DNA from: Ruminococcaceae bacterium UBA6392
Lineage (GTDB): Bacteria > Bacillota > Clostridia > Oscillospirales > Acutalibacteraceae
DNA: 43,129 bases
Assembly (NCBI GenBank): GCA_002438685.1
Contig: DJQG01000059.1
Coordinates: forward strand, 1-43,129
Direction of reading: 5' to 3'
Within the stretch, counting starts at the first letter, position 1. Each line of letters opens with the position of its first letter. Below, one piece after another: positions 1 to 7,883 of the stretch. Below the pieces are notes generated by a model, which saw only the letters and a program-made list of their open reading frames with translations, was not told where the DNA came from and made no database searches. The position numbers were made by a program, and so were the translations under genes.

Positions 1-912
1 TCCTGGTACTTCCTGCGCTACATCGATCCGCACAACGACAAGTGCTTTGCAGACAAGGACAAGCTCAAATACTGGCTTCCCGTCGACTGGTACAACGGCG
101 GTATGGAGCACGTCACGCGCCATCTTATCTATTCGCGCTTCTGGCACCGCTTCCTCTATGATATCGGCGAAGTCCCCGTGCCCGAGCCGTATGCGAAGCG
201 TTCGGGTCTCGGACTCGTGCTCGGCGCGGACGGCGTGAAGATGTCGAAATCCCGCGGCAACGTTGTTGACCCCGACGATGTTATCAAAAAGTACGGCGCG
301 GACACCCTGCGCACATATATAATGTTCATGAGCGACTATTCAGCCTCCGCCCCGTGGAAAGAGAGCGGCGTCAAGGGCTGCAAGCGCTTCCTCGAGAGAG
401 TCGCGTCCCTGTCGGATATCGCCGAGGGCACCGGCACGACGAAGAAGCTCGAATCGATAATGAACAAGACCGTCAAGAAGGTCTCGCAGGATATTGAGGA
501 CATGAAGTTCAACACCGCGATCGCCGCTATGATGACCTGCCTCAACGAGATAAACGACGTCGGCACGCTGACAAAGGACGAGCTGTCCGTATTCATCCGT
601 CTGCTCTGCCCATTCGCTCCGCACCTGTGCGAGGAGATGTGGGAACAGCTCGGCGAAAATGGTCTCTGCTCGACCGCGAAGTGGCCCGACTACGACGAGA
701 GCAAGTGCGTTGATGACGAGATTGAGATCGCCGTTCAGGTCAACGGCAGAGTCCGCGACCGCTTCACCGTACCTGCCGATATCGCGGCTGCCGACGCGAT
801 TGCCAGAGCCAAGGAGCTCGACAAGGTCAAGGAGTTCACCGACGGCATGGCATTTATAAAGGAGCTCTATGTCCCCGGCAAGCTCGTCAACCTCGTTGTA
901 AAGCCGCAGTAA
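1..912 (+). CDS. leuS: Leucine--tRNA ligase, C-terminal part (cut by window edge)
   Basis: Charges tRNA-Leu with leucine in the cytoplasm. The reading frame is open from base 1, and its first residues are SWYFLRY, a class I LeuRS active-site region motif, so the start lies outside the window. The KMSKS signature is at about 238-252 (KMSKSRGNVV) and is followed by YGADTLR and an APW motif typical of LeuRS. The helical anticodon-binding domain follows, and the gene ends in VPGKLVNLVVKPQ, a usual LeuRS C-terminus. About 304 residues are visible of a protein normally around 800. No hairpin terminator is seen after the stop; the rpsU promoter begins 42 bases downstream. The family call is secure; upstream editing and HIGH regions cannot be seen. 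Confidence 0.95.
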   Translation, partial: SWYFLRYIDPHNDKCFADKDKLKYWLPVDWYNGGMEHVTRHLIYSRFWHRFLYDIGEVPVPEPYAKRSGLGLVLGADGVKMSKSRGNVVDPDDVIKKYGADTLRTYIMFMSDYSASAPWKESGVKGCKRFLERVASLSDIAEGTGTTKKLESIMNKTVKKVSQDIEDMKFNTAIAAMMTCLNEINDVGTLTKDELSVFIRLLCPFAPHLCEEMWEQLGENGLCSTAKWPDYDESKCVDDEIEIAVQVNGRVRDRFTVPADIAAADAIARAKELDKVKEFTDGMAFIKELYVPGKLVNLVVKPQ

Positions 913-954
913 AAAAGGATATTTTAATCAAAAATAAAAAATCCCCCCAAGCGG

Positions 955-983
955 TTGACAATAAAATTCACCTGTTGTATAAT
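955..983 (+). promoter_or_regulatory. Sigma-A promoter for rpsU
   Basis: TTGACA at 955-960 and TATAAT at 978-983 are separated by exactly 17 bases. Both hexamers match the vegetative consensus perfectly. The expected start site is near 990, giving a leader of about 50 bases before rpsU. A consensus promoter fits a ribosomal protein gene. Confidence 0.92.
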
Positions 984-1040
984 TAGAGGCAAGCTTATGC
1001 TAATTAGCCCTTGCAATTGCAGCGGAGGGAGGGAATATTA

Positions 1041-1217
1041 ATGAGTCAGGTCAAAGTTAAAGAGAACGAATCTCTCGAGAGCGCACTCAAGCGTTTCAAG
1101 AGACAGACTTCCAGAGACGGAGTTATCCAGGAGGTCCGCAAGAGAGAGCACTATGAGAAGCCTTCGGTCAAGAGAAAGAAGAAGTCTGAGGCGGCTCGCA
1201 AGCGCAAGTACAAATAA
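1041..1217 (+). CDS. rpsU: 30S ribosomal protein S21
   Basis: Small basic protein of the 30S subunit, involved in translation initiation. The 58 residues start MSQVKVKENE, contain the family core ESLESALKRFKRQ, and end in a very Lys/Arg-rich tail (RKKKSEAARKRKYK), all standard for bacterial S21. The ATG at 1041 is preceded by GGAGGGAGGG at about 1022-1031; an in-frame upstream codon at 1011 has no ribosome site and would add residues the family lacks. It is a single-gene unit between the promoter at 955 and the terminator at 1250. Confidence 0.97.
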   Translation: MSQVKVKENESLESALKRFKRQTSRDGVIQEVRKREHYEKPSVKRKKKSEAARKRKYK

Positions 1218-1227
1218 GTACCTGCAC

Positions 1228-1242
1228 TGTACAACTTGTACA
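1228..1242. promoter_or_regulatory. 15-bp perfect palindrome between rpsU and its terminator
   Basis: TGTACAA-C-TTGTACA is a perfect inverted repeat with 7-bp arms. It lies 11 bases after the rpsU stop and 7 bases before the terminator stem. Its size and symmetry resemble an operator for a dimeric repressor. As RNA the single-base centre makes a tight hairpin. No regulator can be named. Confidence 0.4.
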
Positions 1243-1249
1243 TTTAAAG

Positions 1250-1281
1250 GCGGTGGGAAAGGGATTTCTCACCGCTTTTTT
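1250..1281 (+). terminator. Intrinsic terminator of rpsU
   Basis: An 11-bp stem (GCGGTGGGAAA at 1250-1260 pairing with TTTCTCACCGC at 1265-1275, one G-T pair) has a 4-base GGGA loop and is followed by six T at 1276-1281. The ribosome site of the next gene starts only 13 bases later, so any rpsU read-through would be controlled here. Confidence 0.93.
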
Positions 1282-1308
1282 CAAAGTTACCCTAAGGAGG
1301 AACAGAGA

Positions 1309-2373
1309 ATGATTTTCGACAAGTTTCTTTCGCTTCTGCCGTTGGAGCTCGACGGCGCGCTGATAATGTCCGAGGAGAACAGGCGCTATTTCACCTCGTT
1401 CCCGTCGTCGGACGGCGTTCTGCTCATTTCGAGAAACGGCACGGTATTTCTCACCGACTCGCGCTATGTCGAGGCGGCGCAGAAGAAGATAACCGTCTGC
1501 CCCGTCAGACTCACAAAAGATCTGAGCACCGAGCTGCCGCAGCTGATGAGCGAATTCAAAATAAACAACCTCGCCGTTGAGACAACGAGACTCACCGTCG
1601 CCCAATTCGAGGAGTTCACAAAGTGGATGCCCGACACAGGCATCTGCACCGAGAACTACGCCGACCGCGCGATAGACGCGCTCAGGATGGTAAAATCCGA
1701 CGGCGAAGTGAAGCTCGTTTGCGAGGCGCAGGCGATAGCCGAGCGTGCATTCGATCATATACTCGAATTTATAAAGCCCGGCGTGACCGAGCGCGAAATT
1801 CAGCTCGAGCTCGACTACTATATGCTCCGAAACGGCGCTGAGGCGCTCTCGTTTGAGACGATCGCGGTCAGCGGAGTCAACTCCTCGATGCCGCACGGCG
1901 TGCCCTCGGACAAAAGAATTGAAAACGGCGACTTCATCACCATGGACTACGGCGCGGTCGTCGGCGGATACCACAGCGACATGACAAGAACCGTCGCAGT
2001 CGGCTCCGTAAGCGAAGAGCAGAAGAAGATATACAACACCGTCCTCGAGGCTCAGCTCGCCGCGATGGAGAAGATGGCTCCCGGCGTCTCCTGCGCCGAC
2101 GCGGACAAAGCCGCGCGCGATGTCATAACGGACGCTGGCTACGGCGAATTCTTCGGTCACGGCACGGGTCACGGAGTCGGCGTTGAGATCCACGAGCAGC
2201 CGCGCGTTTCGCCCCGCTCGAAAGAGATTCTCGCCCCCGGAAATCTTGTCACTGCGGAGCCCGGCATCTATCTGCCCGGACTTTTCGGAGTCAGAATCGA
2301 GGACATGGTGCTCATCACGGAAGACGGCAGCCGCGGACTCACCCACGCGCCGAAAAATCTTATCATACTCTAA
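1309..2373 (+). CDS. Xaa-Pro aminopeptidase (M24 metallopeptidase)
   Basis: Cytoplasmic dimetal peptidase that removes N-terminal residues preceding proline. The 354-residue protein has an N-terminal creatinase-like domain (about 1-125, with ITMDYGAVV and other catalytic motifs only later) and a C-terminal pita-bread domain with SGVNSSMPHGVPSD, the Asp pair in MDYGAV and YHSDMTRT, the His in GHGTGHGVGVEIHE, and two Glu in TAEPGIY and GVRIEDMV. These are the five M24 metal ligands. The start at 1309 is chosen because AAGGAGG lies 8 bases upstream; the frame extends further up only through rpsU sequence. Closest family is YqhT/PapA-type Xaa-Pro dipeptidase. It appears monocistronic. Confidence 0.9.
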   Translation: MIFDKFLSLLPLELDGALIMSEENRRYFTSFPSSDGVLLISRNGTVFLTDSRYVEAAQKKITVCPVRLTKDLSTELPQLMSEFKINNLAVETTRLTVAQFEEFTKWMPDTGICTENYADRAIDALRMVKSDGEVKLVCEAQAIAERAFDHILEFIKPGVTEREIQLELDYYMLRNGAEALSFETIAVSGVNSSMPHGVPSDKRIENGDFITMDYGAVVGGYHSDMTRTVAVGSVSEEQKKIYNTVLEAQLAAMEKMAPGVSCADADKAARDVITDAGYGEFFGHGTGHGVGVEIHEQPRVSPRSKEILAPGNLVTAEPGIYLPGLFGVRIEDMVLITEDGSRGLTHAPKNLIIL

Positions 2374-2379
2374 AACATT

Positions 2380-2415
2380 TCCCCGTATGCAGGACATATG
2401 GGGATTTCTGTTTTC
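2380..2415 (+). terminator. Terminator after the M24 peptidase
   Basis: CCCCGTATG (2381-2389) pairs with CATATGGGG (2395-2403, one G-T pair) around a 5-base loop, followed by a T-rich stretch interrupted by CTG. It lies 7 bases beyond the stop codon. Confidence 0.75.
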
Positions 2416-2445
2416 TATATGAACTCCGTTTGCCCGATTTTAGAC

Positions 2446-2660
2446 TCACCTGCAGGGGGAGCTGGCTCGGCGAAGCCGAGACTGGGGGGTTGTTTCGCTT
2501 TGCTCAAAGTAAGTAGTGGCGGATATCATCCGCCCGCAAAGTGAAGAACGAAAAAGTGCGCAGTATTGACATATCATCCGCCCGCGAAAATTGCACAATT
2601 TTATTGACATACGGCTTGCAGGGCACGGCGGCACATACTGTCCCGTAGCATTTCTTTTAG
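2446..2660. repeat. Gene-free stretch with hairpin repeat and 15-bp direct repeats
   Basis: The 348 bases between 2374 and 2721 hold no convincing gene. At 2455-2492 a G-rich run flanks a perfect hairpin (CTCGGC-GAA-GCCGAG, 2466-2480), a layout that resembles the short palindromic intergenic repeats of Faecalibacterium-like genomes (recalled, not searched). A 15-bp direct repeat, ATATCATCCGCCCGC, occurs at 2523-2537 and 2571-2585, 48 bp apart. The first copy also forms GCGGAT-ATC-ATCCGC (2519-2533). TATTGACATA also occurs twice, near 2563 and 2602. I read this as decayed repeat material. Confidence 0.55.
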
Positions 2661-2669
2661 ATTTTTCGG

Positions 2670-2698
2670 TTGACCTTTTATATTTCTTCTGATAAACT
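2670..2698 (+). promoter_or_regulatory. Possible promoter of the GH30-type gene
   Basis: TTGACC at 2670-2675 and TAAACT at 2693-2698 are 17 bases apart. The -35 is a good match (5/6) and the -10 a weak one (4/6), so the unit may be weak or activator-dependent, as expected for a carbohydrate-use gene. Confidence 0.4.
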
Positions 2699-2721
2699 TG
2701 TAATGTCAGGAGGGGTACATT

Positions 2722-4230
2722 ATGGAAAAACTGAGAAAAACTATATATGATGTCCTCGTATTTATTATCTCAATTTGCATTACGGGATCGATATCCGTGT
2801 CGAATATCGCGACGAAGGACACGAGCCATGTCAACCTCAAAATAGACGAAACCTCTCAGCAGCAGGAGATTATGGGCTGGGGCGCAGCCGCCGCATGGTG
2901 GCCGCAGGTTGCCGGCGCAAGCGAAAATGCAGAGGCAATAACGAAGCTCCTGTTCAGCAAAGAGGGGCTCGGGCTCAACATTTACCGCTTCAATGTCGGC
3001 TCAGGTGAAAAGCAGAACCCCAACACGCGTCTTGACCCCGATTCATGGAAAAGCACAGTCAGCTTCCTTGTCTATAACGAAAAAACAGGGAAATATGAAT
3101 ATGACTGGTCGCAGGATGCCGAGTCGATGAAGATACTCGACCTCGCGATGAGCTACGGATGTGTGGATTCAGTCGTTCTGTTTTCGAACTCCCCTCATTT
3201 TTCAATGACCGTAACCGGACAGGCAAGCGGCGGATTCAAGAAGCATCAGAACAATCTCAAGCCCGAATGTTATCAGGAATATGTTGACTATTTTCTTGAC
3301 ATAACCGAGCATTTTATCGAGCTCGGCTATCCGATCAAATATATCAGCCCCGTCAACGAGCCTCAGGTTTCCTGGGGCGGCGACGACGTTTACCAGGAGG
3401 GCTGTCACTACGACACAAAAGAGCTCTTCGAAATTTATCATATGTTTGCAAAGTCCATAAAAGAGCGCGGACTTGATGTTAAGATGTCGATGTGCGAGGT
3501 TGCCTCGATAACGAGCAAGACATTTGATTATCTCAAATATATCTATAATGATCCGGAACTGCGAGATGTTCTCGGCACATATACTTATCACGCCTATTGG
3601 TCGGACTACAACTATTTTCTCAAAAAGCTCTGGGGCAGAACGGTAAAGAAATATCCCGGTGTCATCTATGATATGTCCGAATGGTGCGAGCTGCCGACGA
3701 GATTCAAAAATCAGGATATTCACAACGCTCTGCGAATGGCTCAGGTCATGGCAAATGACATGACAATGTCAAATCCCTCCATGTGGTCCGCATGGGTCGC
3801 TGTCAGCGAGGGCGACGATTACGGCGACGGTCTGATAATCGCAAATCACGATTGCAGCGAGTTTCATCTGGCAAGGCGCTACTACGCCATGGCTCATTTT
3901 TCAAAGTTTGTGCCTGTCGGCAGTCACCTTATTTCCTGCACGAAGGACGTCAATGATCGATTCGGATCGAGAAGCCGAGAAAAACTTGAGTGCTATTTCG
4001 GCTTCCGTTCAAACACTGCCGCCTACCTCACTCCGGACGGAAAGATCGTTGTTGTAATAGTCAACAACACCAAAGAGCGCACTTTCGCCTTCAACGGTAT
4101 CAACGGCAGAGACTCTCTTCGAGTCTATACTACCGACAGCAAACGAAGCCTTGAGCTCACCTATGACGGAGCATATCAGCAGACGCTGACCATCCCCGCC
4201 TACAGCATCACCACTGCAATATTCGAATAA
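2722..4230 (+). CDS. Secreted glycoside hydrolase, GH30-like
   Basis: Probable extracellular (beta/alpha)8 retaining glycosidase of clan GH-A, closest in feel to GH30 endo-1,6-galactanase or xylanase-type enzymes. The 502 residues start with a basic tip and a hydrophobic stretch (about 9-29) that can act as signal peptide or membrane anchor. The family signature GWGAAAAWW follows at about 52-60. The acid/base Glu is E213 in SPVNEPQ, and the nucleophile is E320 in DMSEWCE. A C-terminal beta-sandwich (about 405-502) is typical of GH30. AGGAGGGG at 2708-2715 supports the ATG at 2722. It stands alone between two gene-free stretches, and its base composition looks more AT-rich than its neighbours. 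The polysaccharide substrate cannot be told from sequence. Confidence 0.8.
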   Translation: MEKLRKTIYDVLVFIISICITGSISVSNIATKDTSHVNLKIDETSQQQEIMGWGAAAAWWPQVAGASENAEAITKLLFSKEGLGLNIYRFNVGSGEKQNPNTRLDPDSWKSTVSFLVYNEKTGKYEYDWSQDAESMKILDLAMSYGCVDSVVLFSNSPHFSMTVTGQASGGFKKHQNNLKPECYQEYVDYFLDITEHFIELGYPIKYISPVNEPQVSWGGDDVYQEGCHYDTKELFEIYHMFAKSIKERGLDVKMSMCEVASITSKTFDYLKYIYNDPELRDVLGTYTYHAYWSDYNYFLKKLWGRTVKKYPGVIYDMSEWCELPTRFKNQDIHNALRMAQVMANDMTMSNPSMWSAWVAVSEGDDYGDGLIIANHDCSEFHLARRYYAMAHFSKFVPVGSHLISCTKDVNDRFGSRSREKLECYFGFRSNTAAYLTPDGKIVVVIVNNTKERTFAFNGINGRDSLRVYTTDSKRSLELTYDGAYQQTLTIPAYSITTAIFE

Positions 4231-4245
4231 CTTTATAAAAGCAGC

Positions 4246-4285
4246 AATCCTGCTCACAGCTTCACTGTGGGCAGGATTTTTTGTT
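4246..4285 (+). terminator. Terminator of the GH30-like gene
   Basis: A 14-bp stem (AATCCTGCTCACAG at 4246-4259 with CTGTGGGCAGGATT at 4265-4278, one wobble) with loop CTTCA is followed by a T tract at 4277-4282 and TTTT. Confidence 0.93.
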
Positions 4286-4451
4286 TTCGACGCTGCGTAA
4301 ATATTCGCAAATCGGGCGTTTTCTTCTCCCCCGCTCAACCATATGCCGCTTTTTGTATGGTCTCTTCGGAGCATTTTATCCTCTGCGCTTTTTAAATGTT
4401 AACTGAAATTAAACTATATTCCCTTTTTCTTTAAACTTCGCTTTTATGCTA

Positions 4452-4480
4452 TTGTTAAATCCCGCGGGGTAGGGTATAAT
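4452..4480 (+). promoter_or_regulatory. Promoter of the CPBP-tadA-MBL unit
   Basis: TTGTTA (4452-4457) and TATAAT (4475-4480) are spaced by 17 bases. The -10 is perfect. The start codon is 32 bases further. The rest of 4286-4451 shows only AT-rich sequence without a gene. Confidence 0.75.
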
Positions 4481-4512
4481 TTAATAAGAATTTTAAGTGG
4501 AACGGTGAAAGT

Positions 4513-5541
4513 ATGACATACGACCCTCAATATAACGGAGCACCCAACGGGTACGGATATCAGCCGGGACCCGCTCAGACTCTTGAGATAAAGCAGCGTG
4601 AGAAGCGCCAGATAAGAAAGCTCGGCAACATAAGCGGTCTGGGCATATTATTGTTCGCCCTGTTCCAGTTTGTCGGCGCGGGACTGCTGTTTGCTTTAAA
4701 TCTCTATGACGACTACGCGAACGAGACCGACCGCGGCTATGCAATAGGCGTGCTGATGTCGATTTTCTGCATATTCGTCCCGTTCTTCCTGTCGAGCCTG
4801 CTGCTCAAAGATAAGCGTCAGCAGTGCCTGAACTTCGGCAAGCCCTATGACACGCGCCTTATGCTTTTAGCTGTGCCCGCGGGTCTGATGATCTGCATGA
4901 TAGGCAACTATGCTACGAATTTTCTTTCGACATTTGTCGAGAGCACGACCGGTATAACTTTTGAATATCCCGATTCGCGCACCCCGACGACGCCGCTCGG
5001 CATTGCGATGTATCTTATCCAGCTCGCCGTAGTGCCTGCGCTCGTTGAGGAATATGCGCTGCGCGGCGTTGTTATGATGCCCGCGCGCAAGTTCGGCAAC
5101 TGGTTCGCTATTCTCGTCTCTTCCGCCCTGTTCGGCATGATGCACGGCAACCTCGTCCAGGCTCCGTTCGCGTTTATCGTCGGCATCGGCATCGGCTATT
5201 TTGTTATAGTCACCGGCTCGATGTGGACGGGAGTCATGATACATTTCTGCAACAATATGTTCTCCGGCGTCATCTCGATACTCTATGAATTTTTGCCGGA
5301 GAAGACAGTCAACCTCGTCTATTATATCTGCGTCGCGGCGTTCTTTGCGGCGGGCATAATCTGCCTTATTTTCTTCATGAGAAGAGCGCGTCAAAAGAAT
5401 ATCCCGACGAAATTCAGAAAACCGCGCACAGCCCTTTCACGCGGCGAGCGCACGGCGGCATATTTCATAAACGTCCCGATGATAATCTCTATCATCTATC
5501 TGCTCTATACGACATATACTTTTATCACATGGTCTTCGTAA
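4513..5541 (+). CDS. CPBP-family intramembrane glutamic protease
   Basis: Multi-span membrane protein of the CPBP (CAAX protease and bacteriocin-processing, Abi) family, 342 residues with about eight hydrophobic segments. The motifs are in order: EEYALRG with E179, E180 and R184; FGMMHGN with H211; and MIHFCNN with H244 and N247/N248. These are the conserved catalytic positions of the family. The cytosolic N-terminal 35 residues are Pro/Gly/Tyr-rich (DPQYNGAPNGYGYQPGP), an unusual lead-in. The ribosome site is weak (GGTGAAAG). tadA follows after 15 bases, so the two are probably co-transcribed. The substrate is unknown; members act in prenyl-protein processing, bacteriocin immunity or signalling. 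Confidence 0.88.
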   Translation: MTYDPQYNGAPNGYGYQPGPAQTLEIKQREKRQIRKLGNISGLGILLFALFQFVGAGLLFALNLYDDYANETDRGYAIGVLMSIFCIFVPFFLSSLLLKDKRQQCLNFGKPYDTRLMLLAVPAGLMICMIGNYATNFLSTFVESTTGITFEYPDSRTPTTPLGIAMYLIQLAVVPALVEEYALRGVVMMPARKFGNWFAILVSSALFGMMHGNLVQAPFAFIVGIGIGYFVIVTGSMWTGVMIHFCNNMFSGVISILYEFLPEKTVNLVYYICVAAFFAAGIICLIFFMRRARQKNIPTKFRKPRTALSRGERTAAYFINVPMIISIIYLLYTTYTFITWSS

Positions 5542-5556
5542 CCGGGGAGTGGAAGA

Positions 5557-6009
5557 ATGACTGACAGAGAGTTTATGCAGGCGGCTATCGCGCTTGCACG
5601 GGAGGCCGCGGCGGACGGCGAAGTGCCTGTCGGCGCGGTGGTTACAAGGAACGGAGAGATAGTTTCGGTCGGGCGCAACAGGCGCGAAAAGGACAAAAAC
5701 GCCCTCGCCCATGCCGAGATTGAGGCGATAGACAGAGCGTGCAAGGCGCTCGGCGGCTGGCGGCTCTGGGAGTGCGAACTGTTCGTAACGCTCGAACCGT
5801 GTCCGATGTGCGCCGGGGCGATAATAAATTCGCGCATAAAGCGCGTGGTGTTCGGGGCATACGACCCGAAGGCGGGCTCGTGCGGGTCGGTAAACAACCT
5901 GTTCTCTTTCCCGTATAATCACTCGCCCGAGGTCGAGGGCGGATTCATGCAGGACGAATGCGCTCTGCTTTTGAAGCAGTTCTTTGCCGAGCTGCGCAGG
6001 ACAAAATAA
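5557..6009 (+). CDS. tadA: tRNA-specific adenosine(34) deaminase
   Basis: Converts A34 to inosine in tRNA-Arg(ACG), an essential decoding step. The 150-residue protein has the zinc deaminase core: HAEIEAI (H52 ligand, E54 proton shuttle) and PCPMCAGA (C82 and C85 ligands). PVGAVV at the N-terminus and VVFGAYDPKAG after the second motif are typical of TadA. GGGGAG lies 7 bases upstream of the ATG. Length is normal for the family. Confidence 0.95.
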   Translation: MTDREFMQAAIALAREAAADGEVPVGAVVTRNGEIVSVGRNRREKDKNALAHAEIEAIDRACKALGGWRLWECELFVTLEPCPMCAGAIINSRIKRVVFGAYDPKAGSCGSVNNLFSFPYNHSPEVEGGFMQDECALLLKQFFAELRRTK

Positions 6010-6031
6010 ATTCCCGAAAGGGCTGAAGGAT

Positions 6032-6988
6032 ATGGCAATAAAGGATCTTGCCGAACTCATCAAAAAATTCACTCAGAAAGACAAATTCAAACCAACCGCA
6101 GTGCAGGTCATCAGGGCGGCAAAAAATCCGCCCGTTCCCGCGCAGAACGAGGATATCTCCGTCCCGTCGGAGGGCGAGCGTATCCATTTTCTCAACACAG
6201 GGCGCTCGGACTGCATTCTTATCCAGAGCGGCGACCGATTCGCTCTCGTTGACTGCGGCGACGCGGAGCACGCAAAGCACACGGCTCGATATCTCAAAGA
6301 AACTGCCGGCGGGAAGATAAATCTCGATTTTGTCGCAATAACCCATCTCCATTCCGGCCATGTCGGCGGACTCGGGACGCTCCTTGGCGACAGGGATATA
6401 GCGATCGGCAAGATATATCTCAAGCCGTTTATCAGTCCGAACCTCGCGCAGTGGGACAAGTGTCTCCACGACGGCGACGCGCTGTATAAATCGCTCAGCG
6501 AAAAGGCGCAGAGCATGAACATCCCGGTCATCGGCTGCGTGCCGGACGAGCCGTTTGCTCTCGGCAGCTGGACTCTGCGTTTCTTCAACACCGAGCCCGA
6601 CTCATATCACAAGAACATCGGCGAAAACGACAACTCGCTCGCCATACTCGCCGAGCAGAACGGCAGGCGTATTCTTTTGGCGGGCGACACGGTGAACGAC
6701 ACCGGCGACCTCGCGAGGCTCGCAAACGCCGTCGGACGCATCGACGCGCTGAAAGTCCCCTGCCACGGCGAACGCGCCGTCCCGCAGGTGGTGCTGGACA
6801 AGCTCCGCCCCGAGACGATGATAATCACGAACCGCCTAGCCGAAATATCGGACGATGTGCTCGTCGGCATAATGTCGGCGTTCGGGCGCAAGGCGTATTC
6901 GACCTCGGACAGCGGCGGAATAGCCCTCACTCTAACGCACGGCGGACTTGAAGTCAGCCGCGAGATACAGCTTCGGGAAACTGCATAA
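6032..6988 (+). CDS. MBL-fold hydrolase related to the ComEC/Rec2 C-terminal domain
   Basis: A stand-alone metallo-beta-lactamase-fold protein of 318 residues, cytosolic, without membrane spans. Motifs include FLNTGRSDCILI, ALVDCGD, AITHLHSGHVGGLG, LLAGDT and LKVPCHGE, the order seen in ComEC-type MBL domains. The metal motif reads H105-L-H107-S-G109-H110, so the Asp normally present in HxHxDH is Gly; metal site 2 may be altered or lost. The first about 50 residues are a separate basic helix and linker. The ATG at 6032 is preferred with AAAGGG about 9 bases upstream; an in-frame codon at 5984 would overlap tadA. It is the last gene of the CPBP-tadA unit. The reaction is unknown. Confidence 0.75.
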   Translation: MAIKDLAELIKKFTQKDKFKPTAVQVIRAAKNPPVPAQNEDISVPSEGERIHFLNTGRSDCILIQSGDRFALVDCGDAEHAKHTARYLKETAGGKINLDFVAITHLHSGHVGGLGTLLGDRDIAIGKIYLKPFISPNLAQWDKCLHDGDALYKSLSEKAQSMNIPVIGCVPDEPFALGSWTLRFFNTEPDSYHKNIGENDNSLAILAEQNGRRILLAGDTVNDTGDLARLANAVGRIDALKVPCHGERAVPQVVLDKLRPETMIITNRLAEISDDVLVGIMSAFGRKAYSTSDSGGIALTLTHGGLEVSREIQLRETA

Positions 6989-7000
6989 AATAAATATAAA

Positions 7001-7038
7001 ACCGCGGAGGCAGATATATTCTGTCTCCGCGGTGTGAT
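7001..7038. terminator. Bidirectional terminator between convergent genes
   Basis: A 14-bp stem (7001-7014 with 7020-7033, one wobble; core CCGCGGAG) has a TATAT loop. On the + strand it is followed by a T-rich tail near 7038-7042. On the - strand the tail is the complement of the A/T-rich 6988-7000. It therefore serves both the MBL gene and the HAD gene. Confidence 0.9.
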
Positions 7039-7136
7039 TTTTGCGTGTGGGTGCGCGAAGATTATATAGATCGATACACCCGACAGCGCAGAAAAAGCCT
7101 CCGCATGATATCACACGGGACTTTGAGTTTCCATTT

Positions 7137-7700
7137 TTACTTTACCTGCTTTATCTTGTTGCCGGAGACGAGGAACGCGTGCTCGGAAATTTCCATCATC
7201 GGGGTGTCGTTGACGGAATCGGTATAGAAATTGTCGATCACCGTATCGGGATACATCTCCTTAAACAGCTCGACCTTTCTGCCGCGGAAGCAGAGGTCGG
7301 TTATATGCGCGTTGCCGTCGGTGCGCGAGCAGATATAATTCTTGATGTTGAGCCTGTGCATGACATCGTCGAGCAGAACCTCGGGACTCGCGGAGATTAT
7401 TATATCGTCGTCCTGCCTCTGGCGGAAATAGAACGGCTTTATCTTGTGGATGTTCGTATCCCAGAACTCGGTGACGAGCGCGTCGAAATCCTCGATGCTG
7501 TTGTAATAATCCGTAACAACGTCGGAATACTGCTCCAGCGCTTCCTCGGCGTTTATCGTACCCTTTGTGTATTTGTAGAGCCCGTTGATAACGTCGGGAA
7601 TGTACTTGACGAGCGAGGGGTCTTTCTTGAAAAGAAAGATAAACAGATCAATAAAGCTCTCGCCGTCGTAGATGGTGTTGTCAAAATCATAAACATTCAT
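7137..7700 (-). CDS. HAD-superfamily (subclass IB-like) phosphatase
   Basis: Small cytosolic phosphatase of 188 codons. The catalytic DxDxT motif is at the very start (D5 and D7 in YDFDNT), followed by a helical cap, the motif II Ser region IIISASPEVLL, and the motif III/IV region DSVNDTPMM. The arrangement matches phosphoserine-phosphatase-like HAD-IB enzymes. Two start codons are possible: 7706 has only 3 bases between GGAG and ATG, while 7700 has 9, so 7700 is taken. It is divergent from rpe and convergent with the MBL gene. The substrate is unknown; sugar phosphates or phosphoserine are plausible. Confidence 0.82.
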   Translation of the reverse strand: MNVYDFDNTIYDGESFIDLFIFLFKKDPSLVKYIPDVINGLYKYTKGTINAEEALEQYSDVVTDYYNSIEDFDALVTEFWDTNIHKIKPFYFRQRQDDDIIISASPEVLLDDVMHRLNIKNYICSRTDGNAHITDLCFRGRKVELFKEMYPDTVIDNFYTDSVNDTPMMEISEHAFLVSGNKIKQVK

Positions 7701-7760
7701 TTTCATTTTCTCCTTGTTCGGGAAGTTCTGCACACATCCCGGATTTATTTTCTCGTTCAA

Positions 7761-7789
7761 AGAATACCATAATTTTAACTGTTTGTAAA
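7761..7789 (-). promoter_or_regulatory. Promoter of the HAD phosphatase gene
   Basis: Reading the - strand, TTTACA (7789-7784) and TATTCT (7766-7761) are 17 bases apart, with a TGn extension just before the -10. The leader is about 55 bases. Confidence 0.7.
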
Positions 7790-7813
7790 GACTTCCAAAG
7801 ACGCCCCGCACGA

Positions 7814-7842
7814 TTGACTAAACGGGATTTAGTTGGTATAAT
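7814..7842 (+). promoter_or_regulatory. Promoter of rpe with extended -10
   Basis: TTGACT (7814-7819), a 17-base spacer and TATAAT (7837-7842) with TGG just before it (7834-7836) make a near-perfect extended promoter. Its -35 lies only 24 bases from the -35 of the divergent HAD promoter. Confidence 0.9.
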
Positions 7843-7883
7843 GGTATAAGGTATGTATGAAAATACGAAAGGACGAAAAAACG

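Noticed and set aside
1168..2397. A 409-codon open frame on the - strand opposite the M24 peptidase
   Set aside because: It mirrors the codon bias of the real gene, shows no family motif and has no ribosome site; the + strand protein has full catalytic motifs.
2523..2585. CRISPR array from the 15-bp repeats
   Set aside because: Only two short copies, no cas genes and no regular spacers.
5437..6072. A 211-codon - strand frame over tadA
   Set aside because: Shadow of tadA, which has all catalytic residues and a ribosome site.
7041..7772. A 243-codon + strand frame opposite the HAD phosphatase
   Set aside because: Shadow; the HAD motifs and promoter are on the - strand.
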